NCBI RefSeq assembly: GCF_900112865.1
Contig: NZ_FONH01000018.1
Location: forward strand, 31,323-95,322
Reading direction: 5' to 3'
From: Dyella marensis
GTDB lineage: Bacteria > Pseudomonadota > Gammaproteobacteria > Xanthomonadales > Rhodanobacteraceae
Length of the DNA: 64,000 bases
The position numbers and the translations under genes were made by a program. Within the stretch, counting starts at the first letter, position 1, and each line of letters starts with the position of its first letter. Under the pieces are notes generated by a model. The model ran no database searches and was not told the DNA's origin. It saw only the letters and a program-made list of their open reading frames with translations. Positions 1 to 8,564 of this stretch are shown here, in pieces.

Positions 1-348
1 ACCACCCGCCGCGACAGCTTCAACAAGCGTATTTCCTCCAAGGTCGCCAACGCGGTGCGCTCGCGCATGCTGCGCGACGACACCCCGGACACCGGCTGCG
101 GCCTGAAGCTGTTCGAGCGCGAGGTGTTCCTGCGCCTGCCCTACTTCGACCACATGCACCGCTACCTGCCGGCCCTGGTCAAGCGCGCCGGCTTCCAGAG
201 CCGCAGCGTGCCGGTCGGCCATCGTCCGCGCACCGCGGGCACGTCCAAGTACGGCATGCTGGACCGCCTGTGGGTGGGCATCGCCGATCTGCGCGGCGTG
301 GCCTGGCTGATGCGCCGGGGCAAGGTCACCCGCGTCGAAGAGCTTTAA
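1..348 (+). CDS. Glycosyltransferase family 2 protein, C-terminal part (5' end outside window)
   Basis: The reading frame is open from the first base, so only the last 115 residues are present. They resemble the end of the catalytic domain of GT-A fold family 2 enzymes of the dolichyl-phosphate/undecaprenyl-phosphate sugar transferase type. The stretch DTGCGLKLFEREVFLRLP matches the acceptor-side loop of such enzymes, and the following HRPRTAGTSKYG segment matches their conserved R.aG.SKY motif. No C-terminal membrane segments follow, unlike ArnC/GtrB-like relatives. By family the enzyme would move a sugar from a nucleotide donor to a polyprenyl phosphate or glycan at the inner face of the cytoplasmic membrane. 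The sugar cannot be told from this fragment. Confidence 0.8.
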   Translation, partial: TTRRDSFNKRISSKVANAVRSRMLRDDTPDTGCGLKLFEREVFLRLPYFDHMHRYLPALVKRAGFQSRSVPVGHRPRTAGTSKYGMLDRLWVGIADLRGVAWLMRRGKVTRVEEL

Positions 349-435
349 ACCCCGGGTTTTCCGCGGCGGCCGGCGTGTTCAACGCGTCCGGTCGGCGTAT
401 GCTCGTGGACCGGTTCCTTCCGCCCGGGCATCGCC

Positions 436-810
436 ATGAGCATCGCCATCAAGCGCGTCTACGAACCCATTGCCAAGAGCGACGGCAAGCGCGTGCTGGT
501 GGATCGCCTGTGGCCGCGCGGCGTGAACAAGGACGAGATCGCTCTCGATATGTGGGCCAAGGAGCTGGCGCCCTCGGTCTCGCTGCGCCGCTGGTTCGGC
601 CACGATCCCTCGCGCTGGGACACCTTCCGCCATCGCTATGCCACCGAGCTGGACGGCAAGACGCGCACCGAGCACTGGCGCGAACTGGTGCGCGAGGCGG
701 CGCATCATCGCGTCACCCTGCTCTACGGCGCCAAGGACGAGGAGCACAACAACGCGGTGGCGCTGAAGGCCTATCTCGAGGCCTGGATCAAGGGCCACGG
801 TCCCCATTGA
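436..810 (+). CDS. DUF488 family protein
   Basis: This 124-residue cytoplasmic protein belongs to the DUF488 (YeaO-like) family. Visible family hallmarks are the early RVYEP segment, VLVDRLWPRGVNK near residues 20-33, the W..FGHDP.RW.TFR.RY block in the middle, and VTLLYGAKDEEHNNA near the end. The biochemical role of the family is not established. The start is the ATG at 436; no strong Shine-Dalgarno sequence is visible. The last 23 bases overlap the 3' end of the convergent patatin gene, so the two messages would be complementary at their ends. Confidence 0.85.
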   Translation: MSIAIKRVYEPIAKSDGKRVLVDRLWPRGVNKDEIALDMWAKELAPSVSLRRWFGHDPSRWDTFRHRYATELDGKTRTEHWRELVREAAHHRVTLLYGAKDEEHNNAVALKAYLEAWIKGHGPH

Positions 811-1774
811 GCGCGCGCTCGCCGTCGCCGAGATAATGCGGCGGCTTCCAGTCGGCCAACGAGATCCTGGCGCGCTCGCGGCCCAGCTCGATCAGTTCGC
901 GTGCGCGGTAGAACTCGTAGGCCATGGAGATATTGCGCGGCAGCTGGATCAGCAGGTCCGGCGCGTATGCCGCCAGGCGCAGCCGCGCGAGGTTGGCCTG
1001 CATCAGGTCCATCGACTGCGCCAGCAGGTCGAGCATGCCCGGATCGCGCGGACGCGCGGTTTCCGTCTTCGGTTCGCCGTGCGGCACGAGCCGGCCGATG
1101 AACTCGCCGATGCGGTGGCGGTAGCCGTTCTGCGGTTCGATCGCATGATCGTTGGGCACTTCCGGCTTGGCCGCCTCGATCGCGCCGTCCACGCTCACCG
1201 CGAACAGATAGTCCGCCGGTTCGCGGATCAGCGGCGTCACCGGCACCGGATTGAGCAGGCCGCCGTCGACCAGCCGCCGCCCGTCCAGCAGCTGCGGCCG
1301 GAACACGGTGGGAATGGCGATGGAGGCGCGGATCGCATCGAACAGCGAGCCGCGGGTGAGCCAGATCTCGCGCTCGCGGTCCAGGTCGGTGGCCACCGCG
1401 GTATAGGCCAGCGGCAGGTCTTCGATCTGCGCATCGCCGATCAGCTCGCGCAAGGTGCCGATGATGCGCTCGCCCTTGATCAGGCCGCCGCCGGAGAAAG
1501 TCCAGTCGACCAGCTTCAGCACGTCCATCTTGGCCAGCGCCGAGACCCAGTCGCGATAGGCCTCCAGCTTGCCCATGGCGTAGATGCCGCCGACCAGTGC
1601 ACCCATCGAGGTGCCGGCGATGGCGACGATCTGGTAGCCGTGCCGCTCGATCTCCTCGATCGCGCCGATGTGCGCCAGGCCCTTCGCGCCGCCCGCGCCC
1701 AGCGCGAGGGCTACCGTGGGCTTGCGCGCGGCGCCGGGTGCGGTCGCGGCATCGACGGGAAGCGAACTGCTCAT
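788..1774 (-). CDS. Patatin-like phospholipase family protein
   Basis: This 328-residue protein has the patatin/RssA fold. The oxyanion-hole motif GAGGAKGLAHIG lies at about residues 26-37, the nucleophile elbow GTSMG places the catalytic serine at residue 56, and the LVDGGLLNP motif gives the partner aspartate at about residue 170. This Ser-Asp dyad is typical of lipid acyl hydrolases. There is no signal peptide, so it is probably cytoplasmic or membrane-associated, like RssA. It lies 19 bases downstream of the WYL regulator on the same strand and is probably co-transcribed with it. The substrate is unknown. Confidence 0.88.
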   Translation of the reverse strand: MSSSLPVDAATAPGAARKPTVALALGAGGAKGLAHIGAIEEIERHGYQIVAIAGTSMGALVGGIYAMGKLEAYRDWVSALAKMDVLKLVDWTFSGGGLIKGERIIGTLRELIGDAQIEDLPLAYTAVATDLDREREIWLTRGSLFDAIRASIAIPTVFRPQLLDGRRLVDGGLLNPVPVTPLIREPADYLFAVSVDGAIEAAKPEVPNDHAIEPQNGYRHRIGEFIGRLVPHGEPKTETARPRDPGMLDLLAQSMDLMQANLARLRLAAYAPDLLIQLPRNISMAYEFYRARELIELGRERARISLADWKPPHYLGDGERALNGDRGP

Positions 1775-1793
1775 GCGGCGGCGGCGAAAGCGC

Positions 1794-2777
1794 TCAGCGC
1801 GGCGCCTGCGCGTAGCCGCCCAGGGCGAGCTGCAGCTGGATCTTCAGCTCCTCGCGCAACGACAGCGGCGCGACCACTTCGGCATCGGGCCCGTACTTGA
1901 GCACGTCCATCAGCAGCTCCTTGGAATTGGAGTACGGCACCTGCAGTTCGTAACGCCCGTCGGGCAGCCAGATGCCTTTCTGCTGGGAATGCCAATGCTC
2001 GTCCGCCACCCAGCGCGCGGCGTGCTGGGAGAAGCGGATGGTGGCCCAGGCCTTGGGCTTGCCGGCGAAGATGCCGTAGCTGGAGGCGAGCATGTCGTTG
2101 AGTTCGGTGTCGGGCACGTCGCGCGCGGGCATGTCCAGCGCCATCGGCTCGGCGATGCGGTCCACCGCGAAGCTGCGCAGCGCCTCGCGATCGTGGTCCC
2201 ACACGTCCAGGTACCAGTTGTCGCGGTAATGGGTCAGGCGCTGCGGCGAGACGGTGCGCTTGCTGTCGGCATTGGTGGTGCGCGCGCGGTAGCGGAAGCG
2301 CAGCTGTTTCCGCTCCAGCACCGCGCCGGCCACGATACGGAACACCTGCTGGTCGAGCTTGCGCTCGCCCCAGGCGATCACGCGGATGCGTTCGATCGGC
2401 ATGGCCTTGCCGCTGCCCTGGTCGGACAGCAGGTGCTCGATGCGTGCCTTGAACGGCGCCAGTGCGCCGGCCAGCACGCCCGGGCCGCTGCGGCCGATCA
2501 GCTCGTTCAGCGCCAGCAGCGCGGCCAGTTCGTCCGAGGTCAGCCACAGGCCGGGCAGCTCGAAGCGCTCGCCCTCGCCGGCCGCATAGCGGAAGGCCGC
2601 GTGTTCGCCGCCGGCGCTTTCGATCGGCGCACCCAGCGCGTCGCGCAGGAAGGCGACGTCGCGGTAGAGCGTCGCGCGCGAGCACTCCAACTCGTCCATC
2701 AGGCGGGGGAGCGGTACTGGATAGTGCGCCGACTTCAGCAGCCGGTGCAGGGTGAGAATGCGCTCGTAGCGGTCCAT
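1794..2777 (-). CDS. WYL domain transcriptional regulator (YafY/PafC type)
   Basis: This 327-residue protein starts with a DeoR-like winged helix-turn-helix at about residues 1-60 (MDRYERILTLHRLLKS, then SRATLYRDVAFLRDALG), followed by a WYL domain at about 140-215. The LTHYRDNWYLDVWDHDREALRSFAVDRI block is the diagnostic WYL segment, and a WCX-like C-terminal part follows. Such proteins bind DNA and sense nucleic acid or nucleotide-type ligands; some control DNA-damage responses. The neighbouring downstream gene encodes a patatin-like lipase, so the pair may be one transcription unit. No target operator is recognisable. Confidence 0.88.
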   Translation of the reverse strand: MDRYERILTLHRLLKSAHYPVPLPRLMDELECSRATLYRDVAFLRDALGAPIESAGGEHAAFRYAAGEGERFELPGLWLTSDELAALLALNELIGRSGPGVLAGALAPFKARIEHLLSDQGSGKAMPIERIRVIAWGERKLDQQVFRIVAGAVLERKQLRFRYRARTTNADSKRTVSPQRLTHYRDNWYLDVWDHDREALRSFAVDRIAEPMALDMPARDVPDTELNDMLASSYGIFAGKPKAWATIRFSQHAARWVADEHWHSQQKGIWLPDGRYELQVPYSNSKELLMDVLKYGPDAEVVAPLSLREELKIQLQLALGGYAQAPR

Positions 2778-2937
2778 GGCCCAGGTCGAGAAGGTGCGTA
2801 GCGTCGCCTAGCATGCGGATCGCCTGCGGCGGTCGCAAGTACGCAGAGTCTGGCATGCGCGGCCCCCATCGCGGCGTGAAATCGCCTAGACTCCGAAAGC
2901 TCACCTGGCCCCACTCGAGGATGCAGAGCGAGCCGAG

Positions 2938-3759
2938 ATGCCCGGCGACCCCGCGCCCCACCACGATATAGCCGCCACGCCGCCCCAGCGGAGCCTGTTC
3001 GCCCGGGCGCTGCGGGTGTTGGCGGGCAGTGGCTACGGTTTGTGGCTGCTGCTGGGTTCGGCGCTGGCGCTGGGCCTGTATCCGGCCGGGCGTGGCGACG
3101 CCCTGGTGCCGCTGGCGCTCGGCGCCGTCCTGGTGAGCCTCGCGCCGCTGGCCGCCGCGCTGCGCCTGCCGCGGGTGCCGGAATGGCTGGGCTGGCGCTT
3201 CGGGCGCGGCAGCCGGCCCAACCGCAAGGCGATGCTGGCGATGGCCACTTATCTGCCCATGCTGGGCGTGGCGGGGCTGGCGCGCGGCGACAATCTGTTC
3301 TGGGCCACGCGCCTGTCCGCGGCGGCGCTGGCGTTGTGCAGCCTGGCCTGCCTGATCCATGCGCTGGACGGCGATGCCGGCGAAAGGCGCGGCCAGACCC
3401 TTGCCCGGGTCGTCTCGGCCGGCTACGCCGGCGGCCTCTGGCTGTGGCTGTGCCTGGCCGCGCAGCAAGGCAGCGTGCCGATGCCGATCAACTCGGTGCC
3501 GTGGATTTTCGCCCTGCAGCTGCTGGCGCTGCTGGTCGGCGGAATGTCCTGGCGACGGGACGGCCTGGCGCGCGGCTGGACCGGTCGCCTGCTGTTCCTG
3601 GCGCTGGTCTACCTGATTCCCGGCCTGCTCGTGCTGGCCCAGCTGCACGAGCCGGGAGAGCTGCTGCTGGCGCTGGCCGCAGTCAGCTGCGTGGTCGGCA
3701 AAAGCGTTGAACCGCGTCTATGCCGCGCGCTGCCGGCCCCCGGCGGAGGCGCCGCCTGA
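2938..3759 (+). CDS. Polytopic membrane protein of unknown function
   Basis: This is a 273-residue integral membrane protein I do not recognise. It has a cytoplasmic-looking N-terminus of about 30 residues and then about six to eight hydrophobic segments, for example YGLWLLLGSALALGLYPAG near residue 40 and IFALQLLALLVGGMSW near 190. Charged loops include RFGRGSRPNRKA near residue 90. There is no signal peptidase motif and no enzyme motif. It is transcribed divergently from the WYL regulator across 160 bases. The start is the ATG at 2938; GAGCGAGCCGAG just upstream is only a weak ribosome-binding site. Confidence 0.6.
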   Translation: MPGDPAPHHDIAATPPQRSLFARALRVLAGSGYGLWLLLGSALALGLYPAGRGDALVPLALGAVLVSLAPLAAALRLPRVPEWLGWRFGRGSRPNRKAMLAMATYLPMLGVAGLARGDNLFWATRLSAAALALCSLACLIHALDGDAGERRGQTLARVVSAGYAGGLWLWLCLAAQQGSVPMPINSVPWIFALQLLALLVGGMSWRRDGLARGWTGRLLFLALVYLIPGLLVLAQLHEPGELLLALAAVSCVVGKSVEPRLCRALPAPGGGAA

Positions 3760-3858
3760 ACCCCTTCGCAGCTTGGGCCGGCCGATTCACAACAAGTTCA
3801 AGCCGGTCCGCTAAGGTTTTTCCGATTACATTTGTTTAACGAACAAGACGGATCCCCG

Positions 3859-4692
3859 ATGAGAAACGCCCTAATCACCAGCGCCCTGCTGGCCAGTCTG
3901 GTCAGCCTCACCGCCCACGCCCAGGATGCGGCGCCTCCCGCCGATCCCGCCAGCAACAGCAATCCTGGCGCCAACGGCGGCTGGAGCGGCTCCGGCGAAT
4001 TCGGTTTCGCCTCGGCCCACGGCAACTCCCGCACCGAAAACGTCAACGCCAAGCTCGGCCTGAACCAGGAAAACGAGCTGTGGAAGAACAACTTCTTCCT
4101 CAACGGCATGCGCTCGAAGGGCGAAGTCCAGGTGCAGGATTCGGCCGGCAATACCATCGACCGCTTCAGCACCACCGCCAACCGCTACGACACCGGTGCC
4201 TCGGTGGGCTACAAGCTCGATCCGCGCAGCTACATCGTGGGTGCGCTGCGTTACGAGCATGACGATTTCGGCGCCAACATCTGGCAGGGCATCGTCTCGA
4301 TCGGCTACGGCTATATCGCGCTGAAGACCGACCGCACCGAGCTCTCCTTCGAAGCCGGCCCCGGTTACAAGCGCTACCGCCCGGCCGACCGCACCGTGCA
4401 GGTCGACGGTGTGGACGTGAAGCAGCGCCAGGAGACCGAGAGCGAGGCCGTCGGCCGCGGCCTGGTCAACTACAAGTACCGGCTCACCGCCAATACCGCG
4501 CTGGAAGACACGCTGCTGCTGGAAGCGGGCTCGAAGAACCAGTACTACCAGAACGACATCGGCCTCTCGGTCAGCATGACCAAGAAGATGGCGCTGAAGG
4601 TGGGTTACCAGGTGCGCTACAACAGCGACGTGCAGCCGGGCACCAAGAACACCGACACGCTGATGACGACCAACCTGGTCTACAACTTCTAA
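3859..4692 (+). CDS. DUF481 (YdiY-like) outer-membrane protein
   Basis: This 277-residue exported protein has a signal peptide, with likely cleavage after AHA near residue 21. A Pro/Asn-rich linker follows, then repeated alternating strands ending in aromatic residues, and the chain finishes in TTNLVYNF, a C-terminal phenylalanine typical of outer-membrane barrels. The GFASAHGNSRTENVNAKLG start and the regular strand pattern fit the DUF481/YdiY family, described as salt-induced outer-membrane proteins. An in-frame TTG at 3832 would give nine more residues, but the ATG at 3859 puts the signal peptide at the true N-terminus. The gene is monocistronic and ends at a strong hairpin. Confidence 0.85.
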   Translation: MRNALITSALLASLVSLTAHAQDAAPPADPASNSNPGANGGWSGSGEFGFASAHGNSRTENVNAKLGLNQENELWKNNFFLNGMRSKGEVQVQDSAGNTIDRFSTTANRYDTGASVGYKLDPRSYIVGALRYEHDDFGANIWQGIVSIGYGYIALKTDRTELSFEAGPGYKRYRPADRTVQVDGVDVKQRQETESEAVGRGLVNYKYRLTANTALEDTLLLEAGSKNQYYQNDIGLSVSMTKKMALKVGYQVRYNSDVQPGTKNTDTLMTTNLVYNF

Positions 4693-4722
4693 AAACGACA
4701 GCGTCACCCGGACGCGTTTTCC

Positions 4723-4750
4723 ACGGCCCCACTTCGGCGGGGCCGTTTCG
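4723..4750. terminator. Bidirectional rho-independent terminator between the DUF481 gene and hemC
   Basis: ACGGCCCC and GGGGCCGT form an eight-base-pair stem around an eight-base loop, followed on the plus strand by a short T-rich tail. It lies between the convergent ends of the two genes and could serve both. Confidence 0.75.
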
Positions 4751-4752
4751 TT

Positions 4753-5673
4753 TCAATGGCCGCCGAGAAAAGCCGCCGCGCCCTGCGCGAACAGCGCTTC
4801 GGCCACCTGGCGGCCGAGCGTTTCGGCCTGGTCGCTGTGGCCCTCGGCTTCGGCGCGCAGCAGGCGGCCGCTGGCGACGTCGCCGACCATGCCGCTCAGG
4901 TGCAGGCCGCGTTCGGTCACCACGCACCAGGCGCCCACGGGCACGGTGCAGCTGCCGCCCAGCGCCTGGTTCATGGCGCGCTCGGCGTCCACCGCCATGC
5001 GCGTATGTTCGTCGTCGAGCGCGGCGAGCAGGGCGAGCGTGGCCGGCTGGTCGCTGCGCGCCTCGATGGCGATGGCGGCCTGGCCCGGCGCGGGCAGCCA
5101 GTCCGGCGCGGCCAGCCGGCCGCGGATGCGCTCGGCCAGGCCCAGGCGCTCCAGGCCGGCGCAGGCCAGCACGATCGCGTCGTAATGGCCGGCGTCGAGC
5201 TTGCCCAGGCGCGTGCCGACATTGCCGCGCAGGTCCAGCAGGTTCAGGTCCGGCCGCAGCCCGCGCAGCAGCGCCTGCCGCCGCAGCGAGGAGGTGCCAA
5301 CGCGCGCGCCCAGCGGCAGCGCGGCGAGGTCGGCGTAGTCGTTGCTGATGAAGGCATCGGCCGCATCCGCGCGCGGCAGCACCGCCGGCAGCACGAAGCC
5401 GGGCTCGAGCTCCGCGGGCACGTCCTTGAGCGAATGCACCGCCAGGTCCGCGCGCCCTTCCTGCATGGCGATTTCCAGTTCCTTGAGGAACAGGCCCTTG
5501 CCGCCGACCGTGGCCAGCGAGCGGTCCTGGATCTCGTCGCCGCGGGTGGTCATCGGCACCATTTCCACCGTCAGGCCCGGATGCGCGGCGCGCAGCTCGG
5601 CCGCCACGTGTTCGGCCTGCCACAGCGCGAGCGCGCTCTTGCGGGTGGCGATGCGCAGGATCGAAGGCGTCAT
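4753..5673 (-). CDS. hemC: Porphobilinogen deaminase (hydroxymethylbilane synthase)
   Basis: This enzyme joins four porphobilinogen units into hydroxymethylbilane in heme and siroheme biosynthesis. The 306-residue length is normal. The N-terminus [19 protein letters not shown] is diagnostic. The catalytic aspartate is D84 in HSLKDVP, and the dipyrromethane cofactor cysteine is C242 in GGSCTVPVG, the same numbers as in E. coli. The start is the ATG at 5673; the frame stays open further upstream but that part has no HemC character. It lies downstream of algZ-algR, the order also seen in Pseudomonas. The usual next gene, hemD, is absent here, since the following gene is convergent. Confidence 0.97.
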   Translation of the reverse strand: MTPSILRIATRKSALALWQAEHVAAELRAAHPGLTVEMVPMTTRGDEIQDRSLATVGGKGLFLKELEIAMQEGRADLAVHSLKDVPAELEPGFVLPAVLPRADAADAFISNDYADLAALPLGARVGTSSLRRQALLRGLRPDLNLLDLRGNVGTRLGKLDAGHYDAIVLACAGLERLGLAERIRGRLAAPDWLPAPGQAAIAIEARSDQPATLALLAALDDEHTRMAVDAERAMNQALGGSCTVPVGAWCVVTERGLHLSGMVGDVASGRLLRAEAEGHSDQAETLGRQVAEALFAQGAAAFLGGH

Positions 5674-5783
5674 GGGAGATTCTTGGCCCGGATGAAAGGG
5701 CGCCATTGTCGCGTAAACCGCCGCGCCCCGCAGGCCAATCGCCGCGCCGCATCGACGCAGCGCCGGATCGATGCGGGCGCGGC

Positions 5784-6488
5784 TCAGCCCATGCGCAGCA
5801 GCTTGCGCACCGCCGGCAGGTTGCGCCGGCTCACCTCGGGCATCAGCTCGGTGCCGCTCAGGCGGGCCAGCACGCGGCCGTCGCCCAGGGTCTTCAGGCC
5901 GAGCAGGCGCTGCGGCGGCACCAGGCAGTTGCGGTGCAGGCGGGTCAGCTGGTCCGGGTAAGCCTCTTCCAGCTGGCGCAGCGATTCCTCCAGCAGCAGC
6001 TGGCCGCCGCGATGCTGTACCACCACGTATTTTTCCTCGGCGAGCAGACAGATCACCTCCTCCAGCGCGATGCGCACCTGCTCGCCGCGCAGGCGGCCGA
6101 ACAGATAGCTGGTCTCGCGCGGCGCCGCGGCCAGGCGCTGGCGCGCGCGCCGCAGCGCATCGCGCAGGCGGTCCAGCCGCACCGGCTTGAGCAGGTAGTC
6201 GACGGCGCCGAGCTCGAAGGCCTGCACGGCGTGATTCTCGTAGGCGGTGCAGAACACCACCTGCGGCCGCTCCTTGCCGGCCAGGCGGCTGGCGAGCGTC
6301 ACGCCGTCGAGGCCCGGCATGTTGATGTCCAGCAGCAGGAGGTCCGGCTGGATGTCGGCGATCGCCGCCAGCGCCGCGTCGCCGTCGCCGACGCTGCCGG
6401 CGACCTCGACGCCTTCGCCGCATTCCTCGAGCAGGGCGGCCAGGCGCGCGCGCGCCAGCGGTTCATCGTCAGCGATCAGTACGCGCAT
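5784..6488 (-). CDS. algR: LytTR-type response regulator, AlgR-like
   Basis: This 234-residue response regulator has a receiver domain at about residues 1-115, with acidic pocket D7/D8, phospho-acceptor D54 in [11 protein letters not shown]81 and K101. A LytTR DNA-binding domain follows at about 130-232 ([20 protein letters not shown], then LHRNCLVP). D54 is the same position as in Pseudomonas AlgR. Its first 20 bases overlap the end of the upstream histidine kinase gene, so translation is probably coupled, and hemC lies 110 bases downstream. In Pseudomonas AlgR controls alginate, type IV pilus and virulence genes. The targets here are unknown, and the symbol rests on domain layout and synteny. 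Confidence 0.87.
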   Translation of the reverse strand: MRVLIADDEPLARARLAALLEECGEGVEVAGSVGDGDAALAAIADIQPDLLLLDINMPGLDGVTLASRLAGKERPQVVFCTAYENHAVQAFELGAVDYLLKPVRLDRLRDALRRARQRLAAAPRETSYLFGRLRGEQVRIALEEVICLLAEEKYVVVQHRGGQLLLEESLRQLEEAYPDQLTRLHRNCLVPPQRLLGLKTLGDGRVLARLSGTELMPEVSRRNLPAVRKLLRMG

Positions 6489-7539
6489 GGGTATCTTCCG
6501 GAAGCAGCAGGCGCACCACGAAGCGCTCGCCCAGCGGGCCGGCGCTCACTTCGGCGCGCGGGCCATAACGATAGGCCACGCGCTGGCGCACATTGGCCAG
6601 GCCGTGGCCGTTGCCGCCCGTGGCGGGTGTGTCGGGCAGGGGATTGTCGATCTCGATCTCGATGGCGCGCTCCACGCGCCGCCCGCGCAGGATCACCTCG
6701 CCGCCTTCGCGCAACGGCTGGATGCCGTGGCGCACGGCGTTCTCCACCAGCGGCTGCAGCAGCAGGTGCGGTACCGGAAACGCGCCGGGCAGTTCGTCCA
6801 GCTCGCGCCGCACGCGCAGGCGCGGACCCAGGCGCAGCTGCTCGATCGCGAGGTAGCGCTCGATCAGCCCCAGTTCTTCTTCCAGCGTGCCGTCGCGCGC
6901 GTCGTGACGGCCGAGCGCAGCGCGGAACAGTTCGGACAGATCCTCTACCGTGCGCTCGGCCGCTGGCGGGTCCAGCCGGATCAGCGCGGCCACGGTATTC
7001 ATGCTGTTGAACAGGAAATGCGGCCGGATGCGCGCCTGCAGCGCTTCGACCTGCGCCTGCGCCACCGCGGCCAGGCGCGCCTGCCACTGCGCCAGCACAT
7101 AGAAATAGCGCAGCATCGCCGCGCCGAGCAGCGCGGCGATGGTGCTGTTGTCGCGCACGAATTCGAACGCGTCGCCGTGGCGGATCAGGCCCATCTGCAG
7201 TGCGCCGTCCATCCACGCGGCCAGCACGCTGGTGAGCGCCACGATCAGCAGCATCAGCAGCCACACCGCCGCATACGGCAGCAGGCCGTGCAACCGGCCG
7301 AGCGCGGGACGCAGCTTGCAGAGCGCCACGCCGGTGAGCATGGCGATCCATTCGGCGAACAGCATGCCCACGCTGTAGCCGCGCCAACCGCGGCTGCTTT
7401 CCGGCGCCAGCAGCATCACCGTGACGGTGAGCGCCGCCACCACCAGCAGCGCGAACAGCACCGGCGCGCTGCAGAAATCCGGCAGCGGGCTGGGCTCAAG
7501 GCCGGCTTGGGCAAGGCGTGGCTTGGCGGGTTGGCGCAT
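6469..7539 (-). CDS. algZ: LytS/AlgZ-type sensor histidine kinase
   Basis: This 356-residue membrane kinase has about four hydrophobic segments between residues 25 and 150, then a His_kinase domain with the LytS-type motif RPHFLFNSMN placing the phospho-acceptor at H174. The C-terminal ATPase domain shows the N-box LVENAVRHGI and the glycine box GHGLANVRQRV. It has no large periplasmic sensor domain, like AlgZ/FimS. The start chosen is the ATG at 7539; the frame is open well beyond it but that region overlaps the esterase gene. It overlaps algR by 20 bases, so the two form a kinase-regulator operon leading into hemC. Confidence 0.87.
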   Translation of the reverse strand: MRQPAKPRLAQAGLEPSPLPDFCSAPVLFALLVVAALTVTVMLLAPESSRGWRGYSVGMLFAEWIAMLTGVALCKLRPALGRLHGLLPYAAVWLLMLLIVALTSVLAAWMDGALQMGLIRHGDAFEFVRDNSTIAALLGAAMLRYFYVLAQWQARLAAVAQAQVEALQARIRPHFLFNSMNTVAALIRLDPPAAERTVEDLSELFRAALGRHDARDGTLEEELGLIERYLAIEQLRLGPRLRVRRELDELPGAFPVPHLLLQPLVENAVRHGIQPLREGGEVILRGRRVERAIEIEIDNPLPDTPATGGNGHGLANVRQRVAYRYGPRAEVSAGPLGERFVVRLLLPEDTHARTDR

Positions 7540-7601
7540 GGACGCACAGTATGCCCAAGCCCATCGGCCCGGGCCGTGTCCTCGCGCCTGGCTTGGCGTA
7601 C

Positions 7602-8267
7602 TCAGCCGATCAGGCGCTGGCCCATCCAGGTGCGCAGGTGGGCGATCTCCTCGGCGCATACCGAATGCGGCATCGCATAGGTATGCCATTCCACCGGATA
7701 GCCCAGGCCCTGCAGCACGTCGCGCGACTGCACGCCGCGGGTCAGCGGCACGATCGGGTCGGCGGTGCCGTGGCCCCAGAAGATCGGCGTGGTGGCGTTG
7801 GCCGCGCTGCGCTCGGCTTCGAACGAGGGCTGCATCGGCAGGTAGGTGGACAGCGCCACGATGCCGGCCAGTCGCCGCGGATGGCGCAGGCCGCCGGCCA
7901 GTGCGATCGCGCCGCCCTGCGAAAAGCCGGCTAGCACGATGCGCTCGTCCGGCACGCCGCGCTCGTTCTCGCGCGCGATCAGCTTCTGCACTGCCTCGAT
8001 CGAGGCGCGCATGCCGGTTTCGTCCTGGCGCGAGGTGAGGTCGACGCCGGCGATGTCGTACCAGGCGCGCATCGGCATGCCGCCGTTCAAGGTGACCGGA
8101 CGCACCGGCGCATGCGGGAACACGAAGCGCAGCCCGGGCCATTCCTGCGCCACCAGCTCAGGCACGATCGGTTCGAAGTCATGGCCATCGGCGCCAAGGC
8201 CGTGCAGCCAGATCACGCTGTGGGTCAGCCGGGTAGCGGTTTCGTGCTCGACGGTAGGCAGGGACAT
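7602..8267 (-). CDS. Carboxylesterase/phospholipase (alpha/beta hydrolase)
   Basis: This 221-residue protein belongs to the carboxylesterase/thioesterase (Abhydrolase_2) family. VIWLHGLGADGHDF near residue 20 carries the oxyanion-hole HGLG, GFSQGG is the nucleophile elbow near residue 118, the aspartate lies in HGTADPIVP, and the histidine in MPHSVCAEE near the end. These enzymes hydrolyse short acyl esters, lysophospholipids or acyl-protein thioesters in the cytoplasm. The ATG at 8267 matches the normal family N-terminus; an in-frame ATG 66 bases further upstream would add a Pro-rich stretch not typical of the family. It precedes algZ on the same strand with a 62-base gap. Confidence 0.9.
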   Translation of the reverse strand: MSLPTVEHETATRLTHSVIWLHGLGADGHDFEPIVPELVAQEWPGLRFVFPHAPVRPVTLNGGMPMRAWYDIAGVDLTSRQDETGMRASIEAVQKLIARENERGVPDERIVLAGFSQGGAIALAGGLRHPRRLAGIVALSTYLPMQPSFEAERSAANATTPIFWGHGTADPIVPLTRGVQSRDVLQGLGYPVEWHTYAMPHSVCAEEIAHLRTWMGQRLIG

Positions 8268-8564
8268 GCAGGGAGAGTTGCCGGTAGGGGGAGGGGCGGT
8301 CCGTCCGGATGGCCGCGGGGCCATCAAACGCACGATGCACGCAATCGCTTACGCGGAGCCGACGGGGGGCGGCTAGCCGGGCAAAACAGTCCGCCCTATG
8401 CGGAAGCGGACGGTGCGGCTGGCGCACGGTGCCTCCTGGCGATGCGGATGCTGCCCGGCCCGCGCAGCCTAGTCGCGCCCTCCCCGGCGGGATACAGGAC
8501 GCATGGCGCTTGCGGGCGGAGCCGTCTTGGTTATGCTCCGGCGTTTTTGCAGTGGAGCGCGCTC

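Noticed and set aside
3832..3858. TTG start for the DUF481 gene
   Set aside because: It would place nine polar residues before the signal peptide. The ATG at 3859 gives a normal exported protein.
5674..6423. N-terminal extension of hemC
   Set aside because: The frame remains open through algR but in a shifted reading frame with Arg/Ala/Gly-rich sequence. The HemC N-terminus begins at 5673.
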